Source: CAYWKS01 sp964458935
GTDB taxonomy: Bacteria; Planctomycetota; Phycisphaerae; Phycisphaerales; Zrk34
NCBI GenBank assembly: GCA_964458935.1
Contig: CAYWKS010000003.1
Location: 62,001-126,000 of the forward strand
DNA: 64,000 nt
Reading direction: 5' to 3'
Part shown: piece by piece, positions 26,972 to 35,194 of the stretch
Numbering within the stretch: the stretch's first letter is position 1
How the letters are laid out: each line of letters opens with the position of its first letter
Position numbers and translations under genes: made by a program
The notes under the pieces: model-generated
Database searches by the model: none
Seen by the model: only the letters and a program-made list of their open reading frames with translations
Told to the model about the DNA's origin: nothing

Positions 26972-27187
26972 CTAGCTGTCGTGCTGTTGTTGCTGCTGCT
27001 GGCGGAGGAGGCGTTCGAGGCGGCGGCGCTCGTACTCGCACCGCTGCTGCATGGCCGCTCGCCGGGTCTCGTGCGCGTGGACCTGGTTGCGTCGATCGAC
27101 CGCGAGCAGGCGGAGGAACGCCAGCACCGCCAGCGCGCCCATGGCGGCGGGCACGAACCAGATCGATTGGACGACTTGCCATGCCAT
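26972..27187 (-). CDS. 71-residue single-pass membrane protein with basic Q-rich tail
   Basis: ATG at 27187. Residues about 8-28 form one hydrophobic helix (IWFVPAAMGALAVLAFLRLL). The rest is a charged, probably coiled helix (RRAAMQQRCEYERRRLERLL) ending in a glutamine run. No family recognised. It lies convergent to the M20 gene (23 bp) and 36 bp upstream of hpnE's stop-side neighbour region, on the same strand as ftsW. Confidence 0.55.
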   Translation of the reverse strand: MAWQVVQSIWFVPAAMGALAVLAFLRLLAVDRRNQVHAHETRRAAMQQRCEYERRRLERLLRQQQQQQHDS

Positions 27188-27223
27188 CGCGAGGTTACTA
27201 TCGGTCAGGCGAGGCGGCGGGCT

Positions 27224-28621
27224 TCACCGCAACCCCAGCAGCCGCGCGAGCGGCGCTACCGATAAATCCGGCGCGACCAGTTCATCCCCGACCCCCAGCA
27301 CCGCGCCCGCCGCGCGATACCCGCTCCGCGCTGCGCCTTCCATCGTCGCCGGCCAGCCGGTCGCCGTCCAATCCCCGGCCAGCGCCAGGTTGGCCACCGC
27401 GCCGGCGGCATGCGGCCGGACCGCGTCGATACCCGGCGCGGCGCTGAACGTCGCGCGCTTCTCCCGGATCACCTTCCCCCGGACCCGGTGCTCGTCGGCC
27501 AGCCCCGGCAGGTACGCCCGCATCTCGCGCATCGCCATCGAGAGGATGTCCGGCTCGCTCGCACCCACCCAGTCGCGCGCGGCGCTGATCACGCCGTGCA
27601 GGTGCTGCCCGGCCTCGCCCGCCCCGCCGTGCACGAACACCCACTGCAGCGGCGAGTCGACGAAGATCATGTGCGGGTGCGGGCACACCACCCGGTCGAA
27701 CCACAGGTGGATGCCCACGATCGGGCTCACCTCGAATCGGTCGAGCGTCTGCAGCCGGGCGTCGGCGGCAACCAGTTCGGGGCCCGCGATCTTCGCCAGG
27801 CGATCGAACGGCAGGGCGCTGACATACGCCGCGGCGTCGAGCCGACCCGCCGTGGTCTGCACGCCGGTGACCCGCTCGCCGTCGAACTCGAGCGCCTGGG
27901 CGCCGGTGCCGAACAGCACCCGCCCGCCGCGCTCGGCGAGCACGGACTGGGCGCGGTCGTAGAGCTCGGCCAGGGGGACATCCGGAACACCCATCGCGTA
28001 CGCTCGTCGATGCGCGCAGAAGCCCTCCTGGAACACCTGCAGCGCCGTGGCGGCGCTCAACCGCTCGGGCGTCTCGTTGCATGCGCTGATCACGACCACC
28101 GACCAGTATCGCTCGACGGCTTCGGCGGGCTGCCGCTGCTCGGCCAGCCAGTCGGCGAAGCTGGTCTCATCCAGGCGAGCCCGGCCGGCCCAACCCAGCC
28201 GCATCGCGCTGAGCATCGCGCGACGGATCGCCCGGCGGGCGTCGCCGCCCAGCGTGCGGAACCGCCCCATCGCCGGGCCCAGGTGCAGCGGCGCCGGCAA
28301 CCAGGACGAGCGCAGCACGTCGTGCGCCCCCCGCTTGTCGAAGAAGTGCAGGCGATCGTGCCAGGCGATCCGGTCGCCCACGCCCAGCCGGTCGTACAGG
28401 TCGACCAGGTTCGTGCAGCAGCCCAGCAGGACGTGCTGGCAGTTGTCGATCAGCTCGCCGGTCTGGGGGTCGGGGTGGCTGGTGGCGCGGCCGCCGAGGC
28501 GTTTGCGGGTCTCGACGAGCGTGACGGGCACGTGGTGCTCGGCGAGGCGGACGGCGGCGGCGATGCCGGCGACGCCGCCGCCGAGCACGACGGCCGAATG
28601 TCCCGGGGCCGGGTCGCTCAT
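27224..28621 (-). CDS. hpnE: Hydroxysqualene dehydroxylase HpnE
   Basis: 465 residues from the ATG at 28621, which overlaps the hpnD stop (ATGA). FAD-dependent amine-oxidase/desaturase fold: dinucleotide-binding AVVLGGGVAGIAAAVRLAE at the N-terminus, the RLGGRATS motif, and a C-terminal FAD segment (LALAGDWTATGWPATMEGA). In the HpnCDE pathway it reductively removes the hydroxyl of hydroxysqualene to give squalene. A carotenoid or other desaturase is the alternative for the fold alone, but the hpnC-hpnD context settles it. Confidence 0.94.
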   Translation of the reverse strand: MSDPAPGHSAVVLGGGVAGIAAAVRLAEHHVPVTLVETRKRLGGRATSHPDPQTGELIDNCQHVLLGCCTNLVDLYDRLGVGDRIAWHDRLHFFDKRGAHDVLRSSWLPAPLHLGPAMGRFRTLGGDARRAIRRAMLSAMRLGWAGRARLDETSFADWLAEQRQPAEAVERYWSVVVISACNETPERLSAATALQVFQEGFCAHRRAYAMGVPDVPLAELYDRAQSVLAERGGRVLFGTGAQALEFDGERVTGVQTTAGRLDAAAYVSALPFDRLAKIAGPELVAADARLQTLDRFEVSPIVGIHLWFDRVVCPHPHMIFVDSPLQWVFVHGGAGEAGQHLHGVISAARDWVGASEPDILSMAMREMRAYLPGLADEHRVRGKVIREKRATFSAAPGIDAVRPHAAGAVANLALAGDWTATGWPATMEGAARSGYRAAGAVLGVGDELVAPDLSVAPLARLLGLR

Positions 28622-29490
28622 CCGCGTGCCGCCGCCTTCCACTTGGCCCGCACGGCGATCCACGACTTGGCCGGGGACGCCAGCCTGACCCGCTCGCCTT
28701 CGAGCACGCGTTGCGGGCGGTGTTGGACCTTGTCGAGGATGCCGCGATAGATGCGTGTCATCGCCCACAGGCAAGGCCGGCCGTCGGGATGGACCTGCGC
28801 ATCCAGCGGCGCCGAACGGGCGTAGTAGTCCGCGGCGCGATCGGCCAGCCGTCGCACCCCCTCGACCGCCTCGGGTTGCACGCCGAACTGGAACATCGTC
28901 GGGTTCACCTCGTGTATGCCAAGCACCTCGGCGGGGAGGTAGACGCGATCGCGGTCGGCGTCCTCGCGCACGTCGCGGAGGATGTTGGTCAACTGGAACG
29001 CGATCCCGCGCCACTCGGCCAGTTGCCGCGTGGGCGCGCCGCCCTCGTAGCCCCACACCGCGATGCAGGTCAGCCCGACGACCGACGCGACCTTGTAACA
29101 GTAGTCGTACAACGCCTCGAACGTCTCGTATCGTCGCTTACGCATGTCCAGCAACTGCCCGTCGATCATGTCATGCAGGTATTCGGCGGGGATGTGGTAG
29201 TCGCGGACGGTCTGCCGCAGCGCCGGCCAGACGGCGGCGTCGGGCTCGGCGGCATCGCCGGCGATCACGGCGTTGGTCTGCTCGCGGAACGCTTGGAGCC
29301 GCGCCACCTTGGTTTCGTCGTCGCCGGCGTCGTCGGCCAGGTCGTCCGCCAGCCGCATCCACGCGTAGATCGCGTACATCGCCGAGCGTTTGGGCTCGGG
29401 TGTGAGCTTCATGCCGTAGTAGAAGTTCCGCGCCCGCGTCCGCGCGACCTCACGACAATGCGCCTGGGACTCGGCCAGCGAGACGCTCAT
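28618..29490 (-). CDS. hpnD: Presqualene diphosphate synthase HpnD
   Basis: 290 residues from the ATG at 29490, overlapping the hpnC stop by ATGA. A trans-isoprenyl diphosphate synthase of the squalene/phytoene synthase fold: first Asp-rich motif RLADDLADD, second NILRDVREDADRDRVYLP. In this pathway it couples two farnesyl diphosphates to presqualene diphosphate. The start NFYYGMKLTPEPKRSAMYAI is typical of HpnD. Phytoene synthase is excluded mainly by the gene order. Confidence 0.94.
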   Translation of the reverse strand: MSVSLAESQAHCREVARTRARNFYYGMKLTPEPKRSAMYAIYAWMRLADDLADDAGDDETKVARLQAFREQTNAVIAGDAAEPDAAVWPALRQTVRDYHIPAEYLHDMIDGQLLDMRKRRYETFEALYDYCYKVASVVGLTCIAVWGYEGGAPTRQLAEWRGIAFQLTNILRDVREDADRDRVYLPAEVLGIHEVNPTMFQFGVQPEAVEGVRRLADRAADYYARSAPLDAQVHPDGRPCLWAMTRIYRGILDKVQHRPQRVLEGERVRLASPAKSWIAVRAKWKAAARG

Positions 29491-30491
29491 GCCGGCCGCC
29501 CCTCGGCGGCGCCGGTCACGTCGCCGGTCGGGTCCGGCCGTGGCGCCGGGCGCCGGTCCAGCGCGTGCATGATCAGCCCCTTCGCCATCAGCGCGAGCTT
29601 GCTCGCCCGCCCGACCACGGGCCGGCGGTCCAGCGTCGCGCCGCCGATCGCCTCGATCTTCCGCAGCACCGACTCGCCACCCAGCGTGAACAGCCGCACG
29701 CTCAGCCGCACATCCCGTCGCACCAGCGGCCAAAGCCGCCGCCCGTCGCGAAACAGCGGCCACGTCCGCCCGACCAGCTCGAGCACCGCCGCGCGATACG
29801 CCTGCGCCTGGTCCGGCGACAGGGCGCGTCGCCCGGCGACATGCTCGACCAGGTCGTCGTGGCTCAATCCATGGTCCGCCAGCGTCTCGCCGGGCACATA
29901 GATGCGATCGCGTTCGGCGATGTCGCGGCGCACGTCCTGCCAGAAGTTCGCCAGTTGCAGCGCGGTGCACGTGCGGTCGCTCAACCGATGCCGCGGGTCG
30001 TCGCGGTGGCCGGCCATGTAGAGCACCAGCCGACCCACGGGGTCGGCGCTCCTCCGGCAGTAATCGACGACCTGCGACCACGTCTGGTAGCGATGCACCG
30101 TCTGGTCCTGCTCGAAGGCGCTGATGAGCTTCTCGAACGGGTCGGAAGGGATCTGATGCGTGCGGATCGTCGGGGCCAGCGCGACGAAGACCGGGTGGCG
30201 CGGCTCACCGGCGTAACAACACGCCAACTCATCCCGCCACCAGCCGAGCAGCTCCAGCGAGCGGCGGGGGTCGCCGACCTCGTCGCCCAGGTCGTCCGAC
30301 CACCGACAGAACGCGTACACCGCCGCGAAGTCCTCGCGCAACGCCGCGGGCAGCAGCCGGCTGACCACCGCGAAGTTCTCGTAGTGGCTGGTGGCCAGGT
30401 CCAGCGCATACGCCCGGGCGTCCCGCTCGTTGAGCCGTGGGCAGTGGTCCGGGCCGAACCGCTCGAGTTGTTGGATCACGTGGCTGGGCAT
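29487..30491 (-). CDS. hpnC: Hydroxysqualene synthase HpnC
   Basis: 334 residues. Same fold as HpnD but distinct: Asp-rich motif WSDDLGDE and second motif NFWQDVRRDIAERDRIYVP. HpnC converts presqualene diphosphate to hydroxysqualene. It is first of three coupled genes (hpnC-hpnD-hpnE). A TATACT hexamer lies at 30510-30515 on the minus strand, 18 nt before the ATG, with no good -35. It is divergent from ispH, so the terminal MEP enzyme and the squalene operon share a 138-bp promoter region. No squalene-hopene cyclase gene is visible. Confidence 0.94.
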   Translation of the reverse strand: MPSHVIQQLERFGPDHCPRLNERDARAYALDLATSHYENFAVVSRLLPAALREDFAAVYAFCRWSDDLGDEVGDPRRSLELLGWWRDELACCYAGEPRHPVFVALAPTIRTHQIPSDPFEKLISAFEQDQTVHRYQTWSQVVDYCRRSADPVGRLVLYMAGHRDDPRHRLSDRTCTALQLANFWQDVRRDIAERDRIYVPGETLADHGLSHDDLVEHVAGRRALSPDQAQAYRAAVLELVGRTWPLFRDGRRLWPLVRRDVRLSVRLFTLGGESVLRKIEAIGGATLDRRPVVGRASKLALMAKGLIMHALDRRPAPRPDPTGDVTGAAEGRPA

Positions 30492-30560
30492 AACCGATCC
30501 GGATCGACGAGTATATCCGCCGCCCCGGGCCGCGGGCGAGCCCGGCGGTCGCGCCGGCCA

Positions 30561-30589
30561 TTGGTCACCGCCGGCGCGGCCGCTATACT
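30561..30589 (+). promoter_or_regulatory. Sigma-70-type promoter of ispH
   Basis: TTGGTC (30561-30566) and TATACT (30584-30589) are separated by exactly 17 nt. The -10 lies 40 nt upstream of the ispH ATG, and AAGGGAG (30615-30621) gives a ribosome site with an 8-nt spacer. One of the best-defined promoters in the window. Confidence 0.65.
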
Positions 30590-30629
30590 GGCATTCGAGC
30601 GGTTGTCCCCGCTCAAGGGAGCCATTTCC

Positions 30630-31574
30630 ATGAACATCCTACTGGCCAATCCACGTGGCTTTTGCGCCGGCGTCATCATGGCCATCGACACGGTCGACCA
30701 GGCCCTGGACATCGTGGGCGCGCCGATCTACGTCTACCACGAGATCGTGCACAACCGCCACGTCGTCGACCGCTTCGTGAAGCGGGGGGTGACGTTCGTC
30801 GACACGATCGACGAGGTGCCCGAGGGCGGGACGGTCGTCTTCAGCGCCCACGGCGTGAGCCCCGAGGTCCGCAACCGCGCCAAGGCGCGCGGCTGCACGA
30901 TGATCGACGCCACCTGCCCGCTCGTCACCAAGGTGCACATGGAGGCCATCCGCTACGCCCGGCAGGGCTACCGCATCCTGCTCGTGGGCCACGCCGGCCA
31001 CGACGAGGTCGTCGGCACCGTCGGCGAAGCGCCCAACGCGATCCACATCGTCGAGAGCGCCGACGATGTCGAGCGGCTTCCCTTCGGCCCCGAGACCGAG
31101 AAGATCGTCTACCTGACCCAGACCACGCTCTCGATGGACGATGCCAACGTCATCATCGCGGCGATCCGCCAGCACTTCCCGCACGTCAAGAGCCCGCCCA
31201 GCGACGACATCTGCTACGCCACCACCAACCGCCAGCACGCCGTCCGCCACCTCGCCCCCGAGGCCGACCTGTGCATCGTCGTCGGGTCCAAGAACTCCTC
31301 CAACAGCGTCCGCCTGACCGAGATCGCCGAGAGTTCGGGCTGCCCGGCCCACCTCGTCGACGACGTCAGCGAGATCGACCCGGCCTGGCTCGAAGGCGTC
31401 GAGAACCTGCTGCTCACCGCCGGCGCCAGCGCCCCCGAGCACCTCGTCCACGAGATCATCGAGACGCTGGTCAACGAGCACGGCGGCGAGGTCGAAGCCC
31501 GCGACGGCGTCCAGGAAGACATGCACTTCGAGCTGCCCCGCTCGCTCCGCGTCCTCCGCGAGAGCGCCGTCTGA
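30630..31574 (+). CDS. ispH: 4-hydroxy-3-methylbut-2-enyl diphosphate reductase
   Basis: 314 residues. The last MEP-pathway enzyme, a [4Fe-4S] protein that makes isopentenyl and dimethylallyl diphosphate. The three cluster cysteines are in PRGFCAGV, DATCPLVTK and DICYATTNRQ. Substrate-binding motifs follow: VYHEIVHN, FSAHGVSP, VGHAGHDEVVGT, SKNSSNSVRL and TAGASAPEHL. The ATG at 30630 has a strong ribosome site. It is divergent from hpnCDE. Confidence 0.97.
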   Translation: MNILLANPRGFCAGVIMAIDTVDQALDIVGAPIYVYHEIVHNRHVVDRFVKRGVTFVDTIDEVPEGGTVVFSAHGVSPEVRNRAKARGCTMIDATCPLVTKVHMEAIRYARQGYRILLVGHAGHDEVVGTVGEAPNAIHIVESADDVERLPFGPETEKIVYLTQTTLSMDDANVIIAAIRQHFPHVKSPPSDDICYATTNRQHAVRHLAPEADLCIVVGSKNSSNSVRLTEIAESSGCPAHLVDDVSEIDPAWLEGVENLLLTAGASAPEHLVHEIIETLVNEHGGEVEARDGVQEDMHFELPRSLRVLRESAV

Positions 31575-31692
31575 CCCGTCGCCGCACCCGCCGCCGCAGG
31601 GGCAGGCAAGCGCCCGGCGGCGGACGCCCGCACAACGCACGGCCGGGTGCTCGCGGTCATACCGCAGCATCCTTCCCTTGTGCCCGAGCGGT

Positions 31693-31698
31693 TACACT
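31693..31698 (+). promoter_or_regulatory. -10 hexamer placing rlmN on a leaderless transcript
   Basis: TACACT ends 6 nt before the ATG at 31705. There is no Shine-Dalgarno before that ATG and no good -35. Identical spacing is seen at rimO and the STAS gene. Confidence 0.45.
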
Positions 31699-31704
31699 CG
31701 GAAC

Positions 31705-32826
31705 ATGCCCACGGAACAGACCCATTTCTTCGACCTGACGCGCGACGACCTGCGGGAGGTTGTTCAGCAGTGGCGCATGCCGGGCTACCGCGCCGACCAG
31801 TTGCTCAAGTGGGTTTACGAGCGGCGGGTGACCGACCCCCGACGGATGACCGACCTTTCCAAGGCCGACCGAGACCGCATCGCCGAGCGGCTCGTCTTCG
31901 AACGCTGGACGGTCGCGGCGCAGCAGGATGCCAGCGACGGCACGCGGAAGCTGCTGCTGGGATCGGGCAGCGGGCAAACCGAGTGCGTGATGATCCCCGC
32001 CGAGTCGCGCGACTCGGGCCGGCCCCGCCGCACCGCCTGCATCAGCTCACAGATCGGCTGCCCGGTCGGGTGCCGGTTCTGTGCCTCGGGGCTGGGCGGT
32101 CTCGAAGCCAACCTCACGGCGGGCCAGATCGTCGAGCAGGTGCATCAGCTCAATCGCCTGGCCGACGGGGGCACCGATCGCGCTGACGCGGATGGCCCTC
32201 GTCCCGGCGAGGGCCCATCGGCGACGTCGCCCGTCACGAACGTGGTGTTCATGGGCATGGGCGAGCCGCTCGCCAACTTCGCCAACGTCACCCGCGCCAT
32301 CCGCACCCTGAACGCGCCCTGGGCGTACAACCTGTCGGCGCGTCGCATCACCGTCTCGACCGTTGGCCTGCCGGCCCAGATCCGGCGGCTTGCCGATCAG
32401 CTCGACTTGCCCGTCACGCTCGCCATCAGCCTGCACGCACCCAACGATGCGCTGCGACGCGAGCTCATCCCATGGGCCGAGCGCACCCGTGTCGACGACC
32501 TCATCGACGCCGGCCGATACTACTTCAGCCAGACCGGCCGCGAGATCACCCTCGAGTACATCCTGCTCCGCGGGGTGAACGACCGGCCCGAACACGCGCG
32601 GCAACTGGCGCAGGTGGCCCGCACGCTCCGTTCCAACGTCAACCTCATCCGCTACAACGAGGTGATGGGCATCCGCTACAACCGCCCCGACTCCCGCGCC
32701 GTGCACCAGTTCCAGCAGGTCCTGCGGCAAGCGGGCGTCAACGCCCACATCCGCGCCAGCCGCGGCCGCGACATCGCCGCCGCCTGCGGCCAGCTCCGGC
32801 ACGAATCCGCCGCCGGCGGTCCGTAA
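31705..32826 (+). CDS. rlmN: Dual-specificity 23S rRNA/tRNA A2503/A37 C2-methyltransferase
   Basis: 373 residues from the ATG at 31705, six nt after a TACACT hexamer. Radical-SAM enzyme: N-terminal helical domain (PGYRADQLLKWVY), cluster motif CPVGCRFCASG, GMGEPLANF, and the C-terminal catalytic Cys in IRASRGRDIAAACGQL. It methylates C2 of A2503 in 23S rRNA and A37 in some tRNAs. Residues about 150-175 form a Gly/Asp-rich insertion (ADGGTDRADADGPRP) not usual for the family. Cfr is the alternative, but the pattern is RlmN-like. Confidence 0.95.
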   Translation: MPTEQTHFFDLTRDDLREVVQQWRMPGYRADQLLKWVYERRVTDPRRMTDLSKADRDRIAERLVFERWTVAAQQDASDGTRKLLLGSGSGQTECVMIPAESRDSGRPRRTACISSQIGCPVGCRFCASGLGGLEANLTAGQIVEQVHQLNRLADGGTDRADADGPRPGEGPSATSPVTNVVFMGMGEPLANFANVTRAIRTLNAPWAYNLSARRITVSTVGLPAQIRRLADQLDLPVTLAISLHAPNDALRRELIPWAERTRVDDLIDAGRYYFSQTGREITLEYILLRGVNDRPEHARQLAQVARTLRSNVNLIRYNEVMGIRYNRPDSRAVHQFQQVLRQAGVNAHIRASRGRDIAAACGQLRHESAAGGP

Positions 32827-32944
32827 ACCCCGCGCGGTTCGCTGCCGGGGGCGGTGGCTGCCGTCGGGTTCACCGCGCGTCGTGCCGCCGTCGCAGCACG
32901 CGACCTGCGGTTCTTGGGCCATCCGCCGCCCCGCGGCGTGGCGT

Positions 32945-34090
32945 TCACTGGTATCCCACGGCCAGTTCATCCAGCCGCGCACGGATCAGCTTCTTCAGCC
33001 GCTCGGCGACCTGCTGGTAGACCGGGCGGCCTGCGCCGATGGGGTCGTCGATCTGGCCGTCGGGGTCGAGGCGATGCACGCGATCCGCCGCGTCGGGCGC
33101 CATGCTCAAGACCGCTTCGAGGTGCGCGTCTGTCATGCAATAGACCGCCTCGGCCTGGCGGATGTGCTCCCGGCTGAGCGGGCGCGACTGGTGGTCGTGC
33201 GGCTCGGCGCCCAGCGCCCGCACCGCCGCCATCGCTTCCGGCGTCGCGGGCATGCCCGCGCCCGCGTAGATGCCGGCGCTCATCACGCTCCACTCGGTCC
33301 GGCTCAACGCCCCCGGCGCCACGCCCAGGCGATCGGCCAGTTCCTGGCGGGCGATCGACTCGGCCATCGGTGACCGGCACGTGTTGCCCGAGCAGACGAA
33401 CAGGATCGTCCGTTGCAGCAGCTTGCGGATGTACCGCTCGTCGTAGACGCCTTCGCGAAGCACGTCCACCACGCCGTCCACCCCGACCTTCACCACGGTC
33501 GAGGCCTTGGCGTAGCGGCTGCGACCGCCGTCGAGGATCAGGTCCACCTGTTCACCGATGGCCTGCTCCGCGGCCGCCGCCGAATGCGTGGGCATCTGCC
33601 CCGGCTGGTTCGCACTGGACGCCACCACCGGTGCCTCGACCGCCCCGAGCAGCCGTGCGGCGACCGGGTCGTCCGGGCAGCGGAGCCCGATGGTGTTCTG
33701 GTGATACAGCCGTTCCGCCGCCGCCGCGTCGAGCCCCATCGCCGCCAGCCGCGACGCCATGACGGCGTTGCTGACCTCGGCCACGATGGTGATCGGCCCG
33801 GGCATGGTCTTGCGGACCAGCCGCCCGAGCGATGGTTGGGCGTCGAGGTCGACGTAGCGGTCGACGTCGGCGGGCTCGGCGAGATGCACGGAGAACGGCT
33901 TGGCGTCGGGCCGCTGCTTCAGCGTGACCAGCCGCGCGTGGCCCGGGGCCGACGTCACCGCCGCCCCCACGCCGTACACCGTCTCCGTGGGGAACACGAC
34001 CAGCCCGCCGTCGCGCAGCAGCTCGGCGCCGCGCTTCACGGCCTGGTCGCGTCGTTGGGTCGCATCGCATGGCATAACGGCTGCCGGCAT
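32945..34090 (-). CDS. Threonylcarbamoyl-AMP synthase fused to a low-molecular-weight (arginine-type) protein phosphatase
   Basis: 381 residues, two complete domains. Residues about 12-215 are a YrdC/Sua5 (TsaC) domain: FPTETVYGVGAAV, KQRPDAKPFSVH, PGPITIV and ASSANQPGQMPTHSA. It makes threonylcarbamoyl-AMP for tRNA t6A37. Residues about 225-381 are a low-molecular-weight phosphatase: P-loop C233-SGNT-C-R239 followed by SPMAE, and the general-acid loop DDPIG near the C-terminus. Thr237 at the specificity position matches protein-arginine phosphatases of the YwlE type rather than tyrosine phosphatases, which mostly have Ile/Leu there. Physiological substrates are unknown. Confidence 0.93.
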   Translation of the reverse strand: MPAAVMPCDATQRRDQAVKRGAELLRDGGLVVFPTETVYGVGAAVTSAPGHARLVTLKQRPDAKPFSVHLAEPADVDRYVDLDAQPSLGRLVRKTMPGPITIVAEVSNAVMASRLAAMGLDAAAAERLYHQNTIGLRCPDDPVAARLLGAVEAPVVASSANQPGQMPTHSAAAAEQAIGEQVDLILDGGRSRYAKASTVVKVGVDGVVDVLREGVYDERYIRKLLQRTILFVCSGNTCRSPMAESIARQELADRLGVAPGALSRTEWSVMSAGIYAGAGMPATPEAMAAVRALGAEPHDHQSRPLSREHIRQAEAVYCMTDAHLEAVLSMAPDAADRVHRLDPDGQIDDPIGAGRPVYQQVAERLKKLIRARLDELAVGYQ

Positions 34091-34120
34091 GATTCACTCC
34101 ACACGCACTGTGATGGCTCA

Positions 34121-35104
34121 TCATACGGTCGGCGTATCGACGAGGCTGGTCGTCGCCGCCGCCAGCGTGATCACCGGCCCGGACTCCACGTCCAGCACCA
34201 GCCCCTGCGCCGGGTCGATGTCGATCACCCGGCCGGTCAGCGTGCGGCCGTCGGCCTGGACCGTGATCCGCTGCTGGATCAGGCCCGCGCGGCGTCGCCA
34301 CGCCTCGACGAGCACGCGGTCGTCGACCTCGTTCACCGCCCGCTCCAGCTCGTCCAGCAACACGTCCAGCACACGCAGCCGATCCGTGAAGCACGCCAGC
34401 CACGCCAGCGAGGTCACGCGGCGGCGGAGTGTCGGGCCCAGGTGCGCCGGGTCCAGACCCACGTTGAGCCCGATCCCCAGCAGGGCGCACGATGGGCCGA
34501 CCGTCTCGACGATCGTCCCGGCGAGCTTGCGGCCGTCCACGAAGATGTCGTTGGGCCAGCGGACCTCGGGCGAGCGACCGCTCAACCGCTCGACGGCCTG
34601 GGCGATGGCCAGCGACCCGGCGAGCATGAGACGATCGACCGGCTCACCCGGCCGCGCCAGCACCACCGACAGGAGCAACTGCTGGCCGGGTCGGCTCAGC
34701 CACGCCCGCCCGAGCCGGCCCCGGCCGGCCGTCTGGTGGTCGGCCACGACGATGTACCCGTCGAAGTCGACGGCGCTGGCCGCCTGCTCCACCAATTGCC
34801 GACCGACGTCCTGTGTGCTCGAGGTCTGCCGGTACACGAGCGTTCGCCGGCCGAGCCGATCGGCGTGCCGCCACTCGATGAACTGGCTCCAGCACGCGAT
34901 CGACGTCGAAGCCAGGCGCAGCCCGTGCTGCGGGTGCCGATCGATCACGCAGCCGGCCTGCGTCAGCCGTTCGACCCGATCGGCCGCCGCCCGCGCGTCC
35001 ACGCCGGTCCGCCGCGCCAGCACCGGCATCGTCATCGCAGCGTCCGCGCTCAGCAGCTCCGCGAGCACATCCAGCGCCGACTGATCGATCACAGACCCGC
35101 TCAT
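34121..35104 (-). CDS. birA: Biotin--[acetyl-CoA-carboxylase] ligase with N-terminal HTH
   Basis: 327 residues from the ATG at 35104 (MSGSVID). The N-terminal winged helix (residues about 8-60, MTMPVLARRTGVDARAAADRV) suggests a bifunctional BirA that also represses transcription. The ligase domain has GRGRLGRAWLS (biotinyl-AMP binding), RWPNDIFVDGRKLAGTIVE, and GIGLNVG. A C-terminal SH3-like domain follows. A TATGAT hexamer ends 7 nt before the start, so a biotin-operator-type autoregulation cannot be read from the short leader. It is 30 bp upstream of the TsaC-phosphatase fusion. Confidence 0.94.
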   Translation of the reverse strand: MSGSVIDQSALDVLAELLSADAAMTMPVLARRTGVDARAAADRVERLTQAGCVIDRHPQHGLRLASTSIACWSQFIEWRHADRLGRRTLVYRQTSSTQDVGRQLVEQAASAVDFDGYIVVADHQTAGRGRLGRAWLSRPGQQLLLSVVLARPGEPVDRLMLAGSLAIAQAVERLSGRSPEVRWPNDIFVDGRKLAGTIVETVGPSCALLGIGLNVGLDPAHLGPTLRRRVTSLAWLACFTDRLRVLDVLLDELERAVNEVDDRVLVEAWRRRAGLIQQRITVQADGRTLTGRVIDIDPAQGLVLDVESGPVITLAAATTSLVDTPTV

Positions 35105-35111
35105 GCCCCGC

Positions 35112-35117
35112 ATCATA
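35112..35117 (-). promoter_or_regulatory. -10 hexamer of birA
   Basis: TATGAT on the minus strand ends 7 nt before the ATG at 35104. It supports a start at 35104 rather than the ATG twelve bases upstream. No -35 is recognisable. Confidence 0.45.
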
Positions 35118-35194
35118 TCACGCCTGAACCGGGCCTTGGCTTCGACGCACGCCTAACATGCGATCGGGCAGGTCCGGGACGTCAGTGCCGACCC

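Noticed and set aside
25485..27182. Upstream in-frame extension of ftsW
   Set aside because: It is antisense to the M20 peptidase gene; SEDS helices start only after 25484.
31575..31704. Terminator after ispH in a GC-rich repeat (CCGCCGCC/GGCGGCGG)
   Set aside because: Short simple GC repeats without a defined stem-loop or T-run; could not be separated from background composition.
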